The notes under the pieces were generated by a model that was not told the DNA's origin, made no database searches, and worked only from the letters and a program-made list of their open reading frames with translations. The position numbers and the translations under genes are program-made. Shown one piece after another: positions 45,074 through 55,218 of a stretch of DNA of 64,000 nt (position 1 is the first letter of the stretch; every line of letters begins with the position of its first letter). The stretch comes from Sulfuritortus calidifontis (GTDB taxonomy: Bacteria > Pseudomonadota > Gammaproteobacteria > Burkholderiales > Thiobacillaceae), in NCBI RefSeq assembly GCF_003967275.1, contig NZ_AP018721.1:1240001-1304000 (forward strand). The letters are read 5' to 3'.

Positions 45074-45493
45074 TTAGCCGCGGGTGTTCGATTGCGGCGC
45101 GAACTCGGCCAACTCGACGCGCGGCTGCGGCTGCCAGCCGGCCTTGCGGTGCTCGGCCACGACATTGGTGAAGATGCCGCCGCGCACGTAGAACTTGGCG
45201 GTCAGGCGCATGAAGCGGGGCTCGGTCGCGCGCACCAGGTCGTCGAGGATGCGGTTGGTCACCGCCTCGTGGAAATGGCCTTCGTTGCGGAAGGACCAGA
45301 TGTAGAGCTTGAGGCTCTTGAGCTCGACGCATTTTTGATCCGGGATGTAGTCCAGAAACAGGGTGGCGAAATCGGGTTGGCCGGTCTTGGGGCAGAGGCA
45401 GGTGAACTCCGGAATCTCGATATGGATTTGAAAATCGCGCGTAGGTGTCGGATTTTCAAAGGTTTCCAGGTCTTTTGTCGGCTGGCTAGGCAT
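45074..45493 (-). CDS. queF: NADPH-dependent 7-cyano-7-deazaguanine reductase QueF
   Basis: A 139-residue QueF of the short, unimodular type, which reduces preQ0 to preQ1 in queuosine synthesis. The catalytic cysteine lies in [17 protein letters not shown], and the NADPH motif is [29 protein letters not shown] 45493 starts ahead of the conserved region. No preQ1 riboswitch was recognised in the 58-bp gap to smc. Confidence 0.96.
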   Translation of the reverse strand: MPSQPTKDLETFENPTPTRDFQIHIEIPEFTCLCPKTGQPDFATLFLDYIPDQKCVELKSLKLYIWSFRNEGHFHEAVTNRILDDLVRATEPRFMRLTAKFYVRGGIFTNVVAEHRKAGWQPQPRVELAEFAPQSNTRG

Positions 45494-45551
45494 GGCGGAC
45501 GCAAGTGAAGTTAAAATGTGGCGCAATTATAAACGCCGATACCCATAAACC

Positions 45552-48500
45552 TTGCGTCTCAAGCACATTCACCTGGCGGGGTTCAAATCTTTCGTCGACC
45601 CCGTGACCATCCCGGCCCCGGCCCAGTTGACCGGCATCGTCGGTCCCAACGGCTGCGGCAAGTCCAACGTGATCGATGCCGTGCGCTGGGTGCTCGGTGA
45701 ATCCAAGGCCCGCGAGCTGCGCGGCGAATCGCTTCAGGATGTGATCTTCAACGGCTCGGCGGACCGGAAACCGGCCTCGCGCGCCTCGGTCGAGCTTCTG
45801 TTCGACAACAGCGCCGGCAAGGCCCCGGGCCAGTGGTCGCAATATGCCGAGATCTCGGTCAAACGGGTGCTTACCCGCAACGGCGACTCCAGCTACTACA
45901 TCAACAACGTCCACGTCCGCCGGCGCGACATCGCCGACCTGATGCTGGGCACCGGCCTGGGCGGCGACGCCTACGCCATCATCGAGCAGGGCATGATCTC
46001 GCGCCTGATCGAGGCCAAGCCCGAGGAGATGCGCGGCTACCTGGAAGAGGCGGCCGGCGTGTCCAAATACAAGGAGCGGCGCAAAGAGACCGAGCGCCGC
46101 CTGATCGACACCCGGGAGAACCTGGAGCGGGTCGATGACATCCGGCGCGAGCTGGGCGCCCAGCTGGAAAAGCTGAGCGGCCAGGCCGAAGTGGCCAAGC
46201 GCTACTTCGCCCTGACCGAGGAAAAGACCCTGAAAGAGCAGCTCCTGGCCCTGATGCGCCAGCGCCAGGCCCAGGCCCGGCAGGCCGCGCTCAACCAGGA
46301 TATCGAACGCAGCCGCACCGAGATCGAGGCCAAGATCGCCGACCTGCGCCGGCTGGAGAGCGAGCTGGAGGCGGCCCGGCTCGGTCAGTTCTCGGCGACC
46401 GAGGCGGTCAACCAGGCCCAGGCCGGCTTCTACGCCGAGAGCGGCGAGGTGGCCCGGCTCGAGCAGGCCCTGCAGATGCTGCGCGAGCGGCGCGAGCGGC
46501 TGGAGGCCGACCTGCGCCGCCTGAGCGAGAGCCAGAGCCAGACCGAGGCGGAAAAACAGCGCGCCGAGGAAGAATCCCGGCTCAAGGCACGGGAACTGGA
46601 CGAGGCCCGGGAAATGGCCCTGAGCCTGGAAGAGCAGGCCCGCGAACTTTCGGTCGAGCTGCCCGCGGCCGAGGCGACCCTGCGCCAGGCCCAGGCCCAG
46701 GTGGCCGAGGTGCAGCGCGAGCTGGCGAATCTGGAACAGACCGTGCAGTTGGAGCAGTCACACGTGAATCATGCCGAGCGGGTGATCGACCAGCTCAAGC
46801 AGCGCCACGCCCGCCTGGCGCGCGAGCAGATCGGCCTGGCCGCGCCGGCGCCGGAGGCGATCGCCCGCCAGGAAGTGGAAATGGAGACCGCGCGCGAGCA
46901 GGTCGAGACCTTCCGGGCCCAATTGGAGGCGGCCAAAGGCGCGCTGGCCGGCCTCGACCAGGCCCGGCGCGAAGCCGCCCTGGCCCTGGAGCAGACCGGC
47001 CGCGGCCTGCACAAGGCCGAGGCCGAGCTCGCCGCGCTGAAGAAATTGCAGGATCAGGCCGCCCAGGCCGAAAGCGAGGGCCGCAACTGGCTGGAGCGCC
47101 AGGGTCTGGCCCGCAGCCGGCGGCTGTGGCAGGCGGTGAAGGTCACCGCCGGCTGGGAAAACGCCTTGGAGGCCGCGCTGGGCGAGCGCCTGGCCGCCCT
47201 GGTGGCCGAGGCCCGCAGCGACTGGTTTGCCGCGCCGCCCGAGAGCCGATTCGATTTCATCCTGGCCGATGCCGGCCCGGCGCCCGCCAGCCCGGCGGCG
47301 ATCAGCGGCCTGACCCCGCTGCGCCAGCATGTCGCCACCGACGACGCCCTGGCCGGCCGCCTGCTCGATGATTGGCTGGCCCTGGCCTATGTCGCCGACG
47401 ATCTGAACACGGCCTTGGCCGCCCGCGGCCAATTGCCCGTGGGTGGCCTGATCGCCACGCCCCAGGGCCATGTCGTCACCCGCAGCACCCTCACCTTCAA
47501 CGCACCGGAGAAGGGCCATCACGGCCTGCTCGCCCGCGCGCGCGAGATCGAGGCCCTGCAGATCGAGGTCGATCGCCAGCAACTGGCCTACGTCCAGGCC
47601 GAGACCCGGAGCCAGCAGGCCGAGCAGGCGCTGCACGAGGCGCGGCGCCAGGCCGACCAGTTGCAGGCCGAGCTGAACCGGGCGCAGGCGCACCTGCACC
47701 AGGTGCAGATGGGACTGGTGCGCGACAGCGAGGCGGCCAAGCGGGCCCAGGAGCGGCGCGAGCAGCTGGAGCAGGAAAGCCAGGAGATCGCCGAGCAGCT
47801 GGCCGAGGAAGAGCTGCAGCGGGCCGAGGCGCAGGCGCGCCTGAACGAGGCCCGGACCCAAAGGGAATTCGTGCGCGAGCGCCTGGAAGAATCGGACCAG
47901 GCCCGGGCCCAGGCCGAACAGGCGCTGATGCAGTTGCGCGACCGGCTGCGCCAGGAAGAGCGCGAGGTGCAGGAGGCGGGTTTCCGCGTGCGCGCCATCG
48001 AGGCCCGCCTGCAGGAATTGGCCGAGCGCCGGGGCCAGGCCGAGCGGCGGCTGGAAGAACTGGCCCAGGGCCTGGAGAACGCCCGGGAAGAGCTGATGGG
48101 CATGGATCCGGCGGCCGCCCAGGCCGAGCTGGAGGCCGCGCTGGAACGCCGCCAGGCCGCCGAGCAGACCCTGATCGCCGCCCGCAACGCCCTGGAGGGC
48201 GAGAACCAGCGCCTGCGCGAGATGGAGCAGCAGCGCCTGAACACCGAGCGCGCGCTGGAGCCGCTCAAGGCCAACATCCAGGCGCTGGAACTCAAGCTGC
48301 AGGAGGCCCGGCTGCGCGAGGCCCAGTTCGCCGAGCAGCTGGCCGAGGTCGATGTCGAGGAACTGGCGGCCAAGCTGCCGGAGGGTGCCAGGGACTCGGA
48401 TTACGCGGCCGACATCGAGCGCCTGGGCCGGCAGATCGCCGAGTTGGGCGCGGTCAACATGGCGGCGGTGCAGGAACTGGAAGAGGCCCAGGCGCGCAAG

Positions 48501-49061
48501 AGCTATCTCGACGCCCAGGCCGAAGACCTGACCACGGCGGCCAACACCCTGGAAGAAGCGATCCGCCGCATCGACGCCGAGACCCGCTCACGCCTGAAGG
48601 CCACCTACGACACGGTCAGCCGCGAGTTCCGCAACCTGTTCACCGACCTGTTCGGCGGCGGCGAGGCCCAGCTCATCCTGACCGGCGAGGAGATCCTGGA
48701 TGCCGGCCTGATCGTGGTGGCCCAGCCGCCGGGCAAGAAGAACAGCTCCATCCACCTGCTCTCCGGCGGCGAGAAGGCGCTGACCGCGCTGTCGCTGGTG
48801 TTCGCCTTCTTCCGCCTGAATCCCGCCCCGTTCTGTTTGCTCGATGAGGTGGACGCCCCGCTCGACGACTCCAACACCGAGCGCTACTGCAACCTGGTGC
48901 GCAAGATGTCGGGCGAGACCCAGTTCATGTTCATCACCCACAACCGCATCACCATGGAAATGGCCCAGCACCTGGTCGGCGTGACCATGCCCGAGCCGGG
49001 CGTGTCGCGCCCGGTGGCGGTGGATGTGGAGGATGCGGTGCGCCTGGCCGAGGCGGCCTGA
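45552..49061 (+). CDS. smc: Chromosome partition protein Smc
   Basis: A 1,169-residue SMC ATPase that organises and separates chromosomes. Walker A is GPNGCGKSNVIDAVRW near residue 33. Two long coiled-coil arms surround a hinge (about 520-650, KVTAGWENALEAALGERLAALV ... GGLIATPQGHVVTRS). The C-terminal head carries the signature LLSGGEKALTALSLVFA and Walker B FCLLDEVDAPLDDSN. TTG start. Note the arms are extremely rich in E, A, Q and R. No scpA/scpB is in the window. Confidence 0.98.
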   Translation: MRLKHIHLAGFKSFVDPVTIPAPAQLTGIVGPNGCGKSNVIDAVRWVLGESKARELRGESLQDVIFNGSADRKPASRASVELLFDNSAGKAPGQWSQYAEISVKRVLTRNGDSSYYINNVHVRRRDIADLMLGTGLGGDAYAIIEQGMISRLIEAKPEEMRGYLEEAAGVSKYKERRKETERRLIDTRENLERVDDIRRELGAQLEKLSGQAEVAKRYFALTEEKTLKEQLLALMRQRQAQARQAALNQDIERSRTEIEAKIADLRRLESELEAARLGQFSATEAVNQAQAGFYAESGEVARLEQALQMLRERRERLEADLRRLSESQSQTEAEKQRAEEESRLKARELDEAREMALSLEEQARELSVELPAAEATLRQAQAQVAEVQRELANLEQTVQLEQSHVNHAERVIDQLKQRHARLAREQIGLAAPAPEAIARQEVEMETAREQVETFRAQLEAAKGALAGLDQARREAALALEQTGRGLHKAEAELAALKKLQDQAAQAESEGRNWLERQGLARSRRLWQAVKVTAGWENALEAALGERLAALVAEARSDWFAAPPESRFDFILADAGPAPASPAAISGLTPLRQHVATDDALAGRLLDDWLALAYVADDLNTALAARGQLPVGGLIATPQGHVVTRSTLTFNAPEKGHHGLLARAREIEALQIEVDRQQLAYVQAETRSQQAEQALHEARRQADQLQAELNRAQAHLHQVQMGLVRDSEAAKRAQERREQLEQESQEIAEQLAEEELQRAEAQARLNEARTQREFVRERLEESDQARAQAEQALMQLRDRLRQEEREVQEAGFRVRAIEARLQELAERRGQAERRLEELAQGLENAREELMGMDPAAAQAELEAALERRQAAEQTLIAARNALEGENQRLREMEQQRLNTERALEPLKANIQALELKLQEARLREAQFAEQLAEVDVEELAAKLPEGARDSDYAADIERLGRQIAELGAVNMAAVQELEEAQARKSYLDAQAEDLTTAANTLEEAIRRIDAETRSRLKATYDTVSREFRNLFTDLFGGGEAQLILTGEEILDAGLIVVAQPPGKKNSSIHLLSGGEKALTALSLVFAFFRLNPAPFCLLDEVDAPLDDSNTERYCNLVRKMSGETQFMFITHNRITMEMAQHLVGVTMPEPGVSRPVAVDVEDAVRLAEAA

Positions 49062-51272
49062 TCAGGCCGGGCCGTCTTGTTTCGCTTCCAGGAAAAAGCC
49101 CTGGGCATAATCGAAGCCCAGGCTCATGGCCTGATCCAGCATGCGCTGGTTCTCGATGCCTTCGGCCACCATCTTGTAGCCCGCGCTCCTGACCAGATGG
49201 GCCACTTCGCGCACCACCTGTTTCTGCCGGTCGTCCCCCTGTTCCAATAACCGCATCATGGTGATGTCGAATTTCACCAGATCGACTGGCATCGAGGCCA
49301 AGTAGCGCAGGGAGGAATAGCCGCTGCCGAAGTCGTCCAGCGCGATCAGGCAGCCGGCCTCGCGCAATTTGTGAATCTGCCGGGTCGCCTGGTCGATCTG
49401 CTCGATCAGCGCGGTTTCGGTGATCTCGACCACGATCTTGTATTCCGGGTAGACCTGCTTGAGCATGACCAGCATGTCGGTCACCTTGTTCGACAACAGG
49501 CCGACCGCGGAAACGTTGATCGAAATGCCCAGGTGCATCGGCACCCGGCCGAATTCCATGTCGCGCTGCACGGCCTGGATCACCGCCTGGTCGTACTCGG
49601 CGTCGATCCGCCGGGCCTGGACCACCGGGAAGATGTCGCCCGGCAGGATGATCTCGCCACCCAGCTTGATCCGGCTCAGGGCCTCGACATAGACCGGCTC
49701 CCGGCTGTCGAGCTGGACCACCGGCTGATAGCGCATCTCCATCAGGAAGGGGTCCTGGATGGTCTGGTAGATGGCGGAGATGCTCTTGTTGGCGAGCAGG
49801 GGGGAGGATTCCTGCAGCTGCTCGTCGTAGACCTCGATCTTGCTGCTGCTCGGCCGCTTGGCGGCATACATGGCGATATCGGCCTGCTTCTGCAGTTCGC
49901 CTAAGGTGGCCCCCGGCCCGGAGTGGGCGATGCCGATGCTGATGGTGACGGGCTCGTCGATGCCGTACTGGCGGAAATCGTGCAGCAGCACCCGCTCCCG
50001 GCAGCGGGTGGCGATGGCCTTGGCATTGGCCGCCTCGCCATCGACCAGGATGGTGGCGAATTCGTCGCCACCCAGCCGATAGAGCCGATCCTCGCTGCGC
50101 AGGGTTTGTTGCAGGGTGGTGGCGACGGCCCTGATCACGTTGTCGCCGGTCTGATGGCCGTAGGTGTCGTTGATCGCCTTGAAATGGTCGCAGTCGAACA
50201 GGATCAGCGCACAGCGCTCGACCTTGCGCTCGATGTTGAGGCCGCGCCAATCCTCATCGTAGGCCCGCCGGTTGAATACCCCGGTCAAGGGGTCGCGCCT
50301 GGCCTGGTCGTAGAACTCCTGGCTACTGGATTCCAGATTCCGGTTCAGGTCGGACAAGCGGGCGTGGTAGTCGTAGAAGGCGCGGCGCAGGTTGTCGAGC
50401 TCCTCGACCTGAATCTGGGTGGCGGAGGGAGTACGGCCGTTCTGGCGGTTTTCCCTCAGATCGTTGATCTCCCTTGCCAGGGACCGGATGGGCGAGACGA
50501 TGAGCCGGTGGATCAACCAGGAGGCGGCGGCCAGAATCAACAGCAGCAGGGCAAGCAGGCGCAGCAGGGAATCTTCGTAGATGGTGCTGAGCTGGTCGAA
50601 CGCCTGATTCGGCTTGACCGGGAAGGCGAGGTGGTCGGCCAGGGTGGCCATGTCGATCTGGCTGCCGTTGGGCAGGTTGGAGCTGATGTTGCTCAGGTCG
50701 ACATAGCGGAACTGGTGCTCGGCCTTGAGTTCATCGACCAGATCGAACTGAATGCCGCCGTAGCCCAGCCACTTTTCGCCACCGGGGTCGCTCGGGATGG
50801 GGAAGAAGGCATGGAGATGGTAATGGGCAACGCCATCCTCCAAGTCCTTGCTGAAGGTCATGACGGGCATGGCCTTGCCTTTGGGCAACTGCTTCGGCAG
50901 GTGGGTCCCCGCCGGACTGGGTGCCAGGATCCGGCCATCGAGGCCGTAGAGCGCCACGGTATCGATGGTTTTCGGCAGGATGCCGGCATCTTTCACCCGG
51001 ATATCCCGCCACAACTGGTAATAGTCGGTGTACATCAGCTGCTGCTTGGTCTCGTCCCAGAGCGCGAGATTTTTGCTCAGCGACTGAATCCGATTGGCCA
51101 CCGAATGGATGGCGGCGGCCATTTCCTGCCTGGCCAGGATTTTCTCCTGCTGGGCGACCCGGTCGGCCACATCGGCGATCTCTTTGCTGGTCAACGCCGC
51201 CAGCACTGCGACCACGACTGCGATGATCAGTGCATAGGCGATGCTGAAGTAGTGGACCTTGATCGCTTTCAT
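49062..51272 (-). CDS. GGDEF-EAL protein with CHASE4-like sensor
   Basis: A 736-residue c-di-GMP enzyme. Two membrane segments (about 8-28 and 235-255) enclose a periplasmic sensor with WDETKQQLMYTDYYQLW, resembling CHASE4. A HAMP-like segment follows, then GGDEF with intact RLGGDEF near residue 400, and EAL with VEALSR near 527. EAL key residues appear present: SINVS, EITETAL, DDFGSGYSS, VKFD, EGIEN and AQGFFL, so both synthesis and breakdown are possible. The stop abuts smc's stop with no gap. It lies 8 nt downstream of the alpha/beta hydrolase gene on the same strand. Confidence 0.93.
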   Translation of the reverse strand: MKAIKVHYFSIAYALIIAVVVAVLAALTSKEIADVADRVAQQEKILARQEMAAAIHSVANRIQSLSKNLALWDETKQQLMYTDYYQLWRDIRVKDAGILPKTIDTVALYGLDGRILAPSPAGTHLPKQLPKGKAMPVMTFSKDLEDGVAHYHLHAFFPIPSDPGGEKWLGYGGIQFDLVDELKAEHQFRYVDLSNISSNLPNGSQIDMATLADHLAFPVKPNQAFDQLSTIYEDSLLRLLALLLLILAAASWLIHRLIVSPIRSLAREINDLRENRQNGRTPSATQIQVEELDNLRRAFYDYHARLSDLNRNLESSSQEFYDQARRDPLTGVFNRRAYDEDWRGLNIERKVERCALILFDCDHFKAINDTYGHQTGDNVIRAVATTLQQTLRSEDRLYRLGGDEFATILVDGEAANAKAIATRCRERVLLHDFRQYGIDEPVTISIGIAHSGPGATLGELQKQADIAMYAAKRPSSSKIEVYDEQLQESSPLLANKSISAIYQTIQDPFLMEMRYQPVVQLDSREPVYVEALSRIKLGGEIILPGDIFPVVQARRIDAEYDQAVIQAVQRDMEFGRVPMHLGISINVSAVGLLSNKVTDMLVMLKQVYPEYKIVVEITETALIEQIDQATRQIHKLREAGCLIALDDFGSGYSSLRYLASMPVDLVKFDITMMRLLEQGDDRQKQVVREVAHLVRSAGYKMVAEGIENQRMLDQAMSLGFDYAQGFFLEAKQDGPA

Positions 51273-51280
51273 GGCGCCCC

Positions 51281-52117
51281 TCAGGCGTCCTTCAACTCGG
51301 CCAGCACGTCGTCGAGCAGGGTGAATTCATGCTCGCCATCCATGAAATGGTCGGCCCCCTCGACGATCACGACCTTGGCCCGCGTGAGCCTGAGCCGGTC
51401 GATCCAGTCGGGGCCGAACAGATCGTCCTCGCTGCCGACGATGAAGGTCATCGGCAAGGGAACCTGATTGATGGTGCTCAGGATGCGCTCTGGCGACCAT
51501 TCCAGATAAGACAGCAAGGACTGGGGCGTGCCCTGCAGTTGCTTGCAGAAAGTGAACTGATGTTTGACGATGGCCGTGTTCTGGTTGCGGGACATGGCGC
51601 GCAGCTGACGGATGATCTGTCCCCGTTTCTGCTCGCCGGCGTAGAGTCGCCCTTCGATGATGCTGACTCCTATCAGCTTGCGCACTGCGGGATCGGGGTG
51701 GGCCTGGAGATAGGCCAGAAGGTGCACGCTGCCGAAGCTGTGGCCGAGCAGCACGATCGATTTGCGCCGTTTCTTCAGCCAGTCCAGCCAGACCCGCAAC
51801 TCGCGGACCGCGCCGTCCATGATATGGGTGTGGATGGCCTCGCAGGACAAGCTTTGCCGGCGGTTGGGGATGTTGAGGCTGAGCGTGGGGGAGAGAACGG
51901 TATAGCCCTCGCCGGCCAGGTTGTTGGCCAGGCGCTGGGTGGTGGGAAACTCGTGGGTCTGCAGGAAGCCGTGTAGCATTAGCACTGCGGGCTTGTCCGG
52001 CTTGCCGGCGTGATACTCGGCCCGCGCCGTGAGTTTGCCGTTGACCGCAAGCGTGACGATTTCAGCCTGAGCCCAGGTACTTGTCAGTGCAAGCAGCAGA
52101 GATACCCAGATATGCAT
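51281..52117 (-). CDS. Exported alpha/beta-hydrolase
   Basis: A 278-residue protein with a signal peptide (MHIWVSLLLALTSTWAQA). The nucleophile elbow is GHSFGS, the oxyanion region LMLHGFLQTHEFP, the acid lies probably in VGSEDDLFGP, and the catalytic histidine in EGADHFMDGEHE. DUF3530-like and lipase-like proteins share this layout. It is probably periplasmic. Its coupling to a c-di-GMP sensor gene (8-nt gap) suggests co-expression. Substrate unknown. Confidence 0.85.
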   Translation of the reverse strand: MHIWVSLLLALTSTWAQAEIVTLAVNGKLTARAEYHAGKPDKPAVLMLHGFLQTHEFPTTQRLANNLAGEGYTVLSPTLSLNIPNRRQSLSCEAIHTHIMDGAVRELRVWLDWLKKRRKSIVLLGHSFGSVHLLAYLQAHPDPAVRKLIGVSIIEGRLYAGEQKRGQIIRQLRAMSRNQNTAIVKHQFTFCKQLQGTPQSLLSYLEWSPERILSTINQVPLPMTFIVGSEDDLFGPDWIDRLRLTRAKVVIVEGADHFMDGEHEFTLLDDVLAELKDA

Positions 52118-52152
52118 CGTTGTTTCCTACTGGTTAGGTAGTACTCGGTCTC

Positions 52153-54099
52153 ATGATCGCTCTAGATACCGCGTTTTCTGCCGATGGGCCGCTCGCGAGC
52201 GTTATTACCCATTATCGACCAAGAAATCAGCAAGTTGAAATGGCTCGCCGGGTCGAGGCGGCCCTGCATTCGCGAAGTGTTGCCGTTCTGGAGGCGGGCA
52301 CCGGCACCGGCAAGACCCTGGCCTATCTGGTGCCGGCCATGCTCTGCGGCGGCAAGACCATCATCTCCACCGGCACCAAGACCCTGCAAGACCAGCTCTA
52401 CCACCGCGATATTCCGGCCGTGCGCGAGGCGCTCAACGTGCCGGTCAGCGTGGCCCTGCTCAAGGGCCGGGCCAATTACGTCTGCCATTACCACCTGGAA
52501 CGCGGCCTGGCCGATGCCCGCCTGAGCAGCCGCGAGGTCGCCGGCCATCTGCGCCAGATCGCCCGGTTCGCCGCGGTCGACGACAGCGGCGACCGCATGG
52601 CCCTGAAGACCGTGCCCGAGGACTCGCCGGCCTGGGCCTACGCCGTGTCCAGCCGGGACAACTGCCTGGGCGGCGACTGCCCGTACCACCGCGACTGCTT
52701 CGTGCTCAAGGCGCGCAAGCGGGCCCTGGAAGCCGATATCGTCGTGATCAACCACCATCTCTTCTTCGCCGATGTCTGGCTCAAGGACGAAGGGGCAGGG
52801 GAGCTGCTGCCGGCGGCCAACGCGGTGATCTTCGACGAGGCGCACCAGCTGCCGGAGACCGCCAGCCTGTTCTTCGGCGAGAGCCTGACCACCGGCATGC
52901 TCTTGGAACTGGCGCGCGATGTGCGGGAGGAGGCCGACCAGGCGGCGGGCGACTTCCTGCAACTGAACCAGGCCGCGACCGACTTCGACCAAGCGGTGCG
53001 CCCCCTGCGCCTGCAGTTCAACGCTGCCCAGCAGCGCCTGCCGGCCGCGCGCGCCCTGAGCCAGCCAGGCTTCGCCGCCGCCCTGGGCGAATTGCAGACC
53101 CGGCTCGATCGCTTGCGGGCCTTGCTGGAGGCCCAGGCCGAGCGCTCCGAGGGCCTGAAGAACTGCCTGGAGCGGGCGACACAGTGCCTGGAACGACTGG
53201 CGCGCTGGCGCGGGCCCGATGATGAAAGCTGCATCCGCTGGCTGGAGGTCGGCACCCATGCCGTGATGCTCCATGTCACCCCGCTCGATGTCAGCGAGCT
53301 GTTTTCCCGCCAGGTCGAGGATGGCGCCCGCGGCTGGCTGTTCACCTCGGCCACCCTGGCCGTGCGCGGCGACTTCAGCCATTTTCTCGACCAGCTCGGC
53401 CTGACCGGGGCCGAGACCGGCTGCTGGGACAGCCCCTTCGACTACGACGGCCAGGCCTTGCTCTATGTGCCCCAGGCCATGCCCGACCCCAACACACCCG
53501 AATACACCCGGGCCGTGGTCGAGGCCGCCTGGCCGGTACTCGAGGCCAGCGGCGGCCGCGCCTTTCTGCTGTTCACCAGCCTTCGGGCCATGAACGAGGC
53601 ACACGGCCTGCTCCAGGCAAAGATGGCGGAAGCGGATCGGCAATTCCCCCTGCTGCTGCAGGGCGCGAAGAGCCGGACCGAGCTGCTCACCGAATTCCGC
53701 GCTCTGGGCAATGCCGTGCTGCTGGGCAGCCAGACCTTCTGGGAGGGCATCGACGTCGCCGGCGAGGCCCTGTCGCTGGTGGTGATCGACCGCCTGCCGT
53801 TCCAGCCGCCGGACGATCCGGTGCTGGCCGCCCGCATCGATGCCATGAAGCGGGCGGGCAAGAACGCCTTCTTCGACTACCAGCTGCCGCACGCCATCAT
53901 CAACCTGAAGCAGGGCGCGGGGCGCCTGATCCGGCGCGAGAGCGACCGCGGCGTGCTGATGATCTGCGACACCCGGCTGGTCGACAAACCCTACGGCCGC
54001 CGCATCTGGCAGGCCCTGCCGCCGATGCGGCGCAGCCGCAAGCTGGCCGATGTCCTGGCCTTTTTCCAAACGGAGCCGGCGCTTGCCGAGCCGGTCTGA
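52153..54099 (+). CDS. yoaA: ATP-dependent DNA helicase YoaA (DinG family)
   Basis: A 648-residue XPD-like superfamily 2 helicase. Motif I is LEAGTGTGKTLAYLVPAM; the iron-sulfur cysteines are in YVCHYHLERG and NCLGGDCPYHRDCF; motif II is FDEAHQLPE. C-terminal motifs include GSQTFWEGIDVAGEALSLVVIDRLPF and QGAGRLIRRESDRGV. Length matches YoaA, which works with HolC in repair of stalled forks. It starts an apparent operon with HIRAN, tsaB, rimI and UDG. Confidence 0.94.
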   Translation: MIALDTAFSADGPLASVITHYRPRNQQVEMARRVEAALHSRSVAVLEAGTGTGKTLAYLVPAMLCGGKTIISTGTKTLQDQLYHRDIPAVREALNVPVSVALLKGRANYVCHYHLERGLADARLSSREVAGHLRQIARFAAVDDSGDRMALKTVPEDSPAWAYAVSSRDNCLGGDCPYHRDCFVLKARKRALEADIVVINHHLFFADVWLKDEGAGELLPAANAVIFDEAHQLPETASLFFGESLTTGMLLELARDVREEADQAAGDFLQLNQAATDFDQAVRPLRLQFNAAQQRLPAARALSQPGFAAALGELQTRLDRLRALLEAQAERSEGLKNCLERATQCLERLARWRGPDDESCIRWLEVGTHAVMLHVTPLDVSELFSRQVEDGARGWLFTSATLAVRGDFSHFLDQLGLTGAETGCWDSPFDYDGQALLYVPQAMPDPNTPEYTRAVVEAAWPVLEASGGRAFLLFTSLRAMNEAHGLLQAKMAEADRQFPLLLQGAKSRTELLTEFRALGNAVLLGSQTFWEGIDVAGEALSLVVIDRLPFQPPDDPVLAARIDAMKRAGKNAFFDYQLPHAIINLKQGAGRLIRRESDRGVLMICDTRLVDKPYGRRIWQALPPMRRSRKLADVLAFFQTEPALAEPV

Positions 54100-54532
54100 C
54101 TGGCGGCGTCATCTGCTGGCCTGGCTGCTGATGCTGCCGGCAACGCTGGCGGCCGGCCAGATCGAGTTATTGGTCCAGACCTCGCCGGTGGCCGGCTTTC
54201 AATACCACGCCGGTCCCGCCCTCTGGCCGCTGATGCGGGCGGGCGATGCCCTGAGCCTGGTGCGCGAGCCGGGCAATCCCTACGACCCCAGGGCGATCCG
54301 GGTGGAATGGAACGGCGCCCCGATCGGCTTCGTGCCGCGGCTCGACAACCTCGATCTTGCCCGGCTGATGGACGGCGGCGTGAAGCCCGCGGCCCGCATC
54401 GTCCACCTGCAGGCCAGTCGCGACCCCTGGCGCCGGGTGCTCATCGAGGTCTATCTCGACCCGGAACCGGCTACAATCCCAGCCTCGTCCCAAGATCAGC
54501 GACCGGTTCAACAGCGTCCACCAACACCTTGA
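54083..54532 (+). CDS. Exported HIRAN-domain protein
   Basis: About 149 residues. TTG 54083 is chosen because GGAG lies 8 nt upstream and a signal peptide follows at once (RRHLLAWLLMLPATLAAGQ); ATG 54050 is in frame but would give a long arginine-rich lead. The HIRAN domain is clear: FQYHAGPALWPLMRAGDALSLVREPGNPYDPRAIRVEWNGAPIGFVPRLDNLDLARLMDGG. HIRAN domains bind DNA ends in eukaryotic helicases, but an exported one must do something else. It overlaps yoaA and tsaB (TTGA). Confidence 0.78.
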   Translation: MPSRSDWRRHLLAWLLMLPATLAAGQIELLVQTSPVAGFQYHAGPALWPLMRAGDALSLVREPGNPYDPRAIRVEWNGAPIGFVPRLDNLDLARLMDGGVKPAARIVHLQASRDPWRRVLIEVYLDPEPATIPASSQDQRPVQQRPPTP

Positions 54533-55218
54533 AAATACTGGCCTTCGACACCTCCACCGAATGGTGCAGCGTCGCCCTCGACCTGGATGGCACCTTGTCA
54601 AGCCGCGCCGTGCTGGCCGGCCAGCGGCATTCGGAATGGCTGCTGCCCATGGTCCAGGAATTGCTGGCCGAGGCCGGCTTGGTGCTGACCCAGCTCGACG
54701 CCCTGGCCATCGGCCAGGGACCCGGTTCCTTCACCGGCCTGCGCATTGCCTGCGGCGCGGCCCAGGGCCTGGCCTTCGGCGCCAACTTGCCGGTCGTCCC
54801 GGTTATCACCCTGGAGGCCATGGCGGCCCAGGCCCTGGCCGACAGCGAATTCGACGGCGCGGTGGTCTGCGTCGACGCCCGCATGAATGAGGTCTATGCC
54901 GCGGTCTACGCCAAGGCGCCTGCCGGCCTCGCGGCGCAAGTGGCACCCGGCCTGTTCGCGCCCAGTGCCGCTCCGCTGCCAGTCGCTGCCGGGCGTTATC
55001 TTGGCTGCGGCAGTGGCTTTGCCGCCTACGCCGAGCCGCTGGCGACGCGCTATGGCGACCGCTTGGCCGAGCTGCGGCCCGAACGCTATCCCCACGCCGA
55101 GTGGATCGCCCGGCTCGCCGCAGACAAGTGGCGCGCCGGCCAGGCGGTGGTCGCCGAGGCGGTCGAGCCGCTGTACATCCGCGACAAGGTCGCGCTCAAG
55201 ACCTGCGAACGGGCATGA
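54529..55218 (+). CDS. tsaB: tRNA t6A synthesis protein TsaB
   Basis: A 229-residue TsaB with the ASKHA fold: MKILAFDTSTEWCSVAL, GQRHSEWLLPMVQELL and GPGSFTGLRIACGAAQGLAF. It partners TsaD in making t6A37 of tRNAs. TTG start overlaps the HIRAN stop. The DxRMxEVY element (CVDARMNEVYAAVY) is present. Confidence 0.95.
   Translation: MKILAFDTSTEWCSVALDLDGTLSSRAVLAGQRHSEWLLPMVQELLAEAGLVLTQLDALAIGQGPGSFTGLRIACGAAQGLAFGANLPVVPVITLEAMAAQALADSEFDGAVVCVDARMNEVYAAVYAKAPAGLAAQVAPGLFAPSAAPLPVAAGRYLGCGSGFAAYAEPLATRYGDRLAELRPERYPHAEWIARLAADKWRAGQAVVAEAVEPLYIRDKVALKTCERA

Noticed and set aside
45494-45551. Possible preQ1 riboswitch upstream of queF
   Set aside because: The 58-nt leader shows no clear hairpin plus A-rich tail of the preQ1-I type.
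52162-54069. A 635-codon open frame on the minus strand
   Set aside because: Shadow of yoaA, which has complete helicase motifs.
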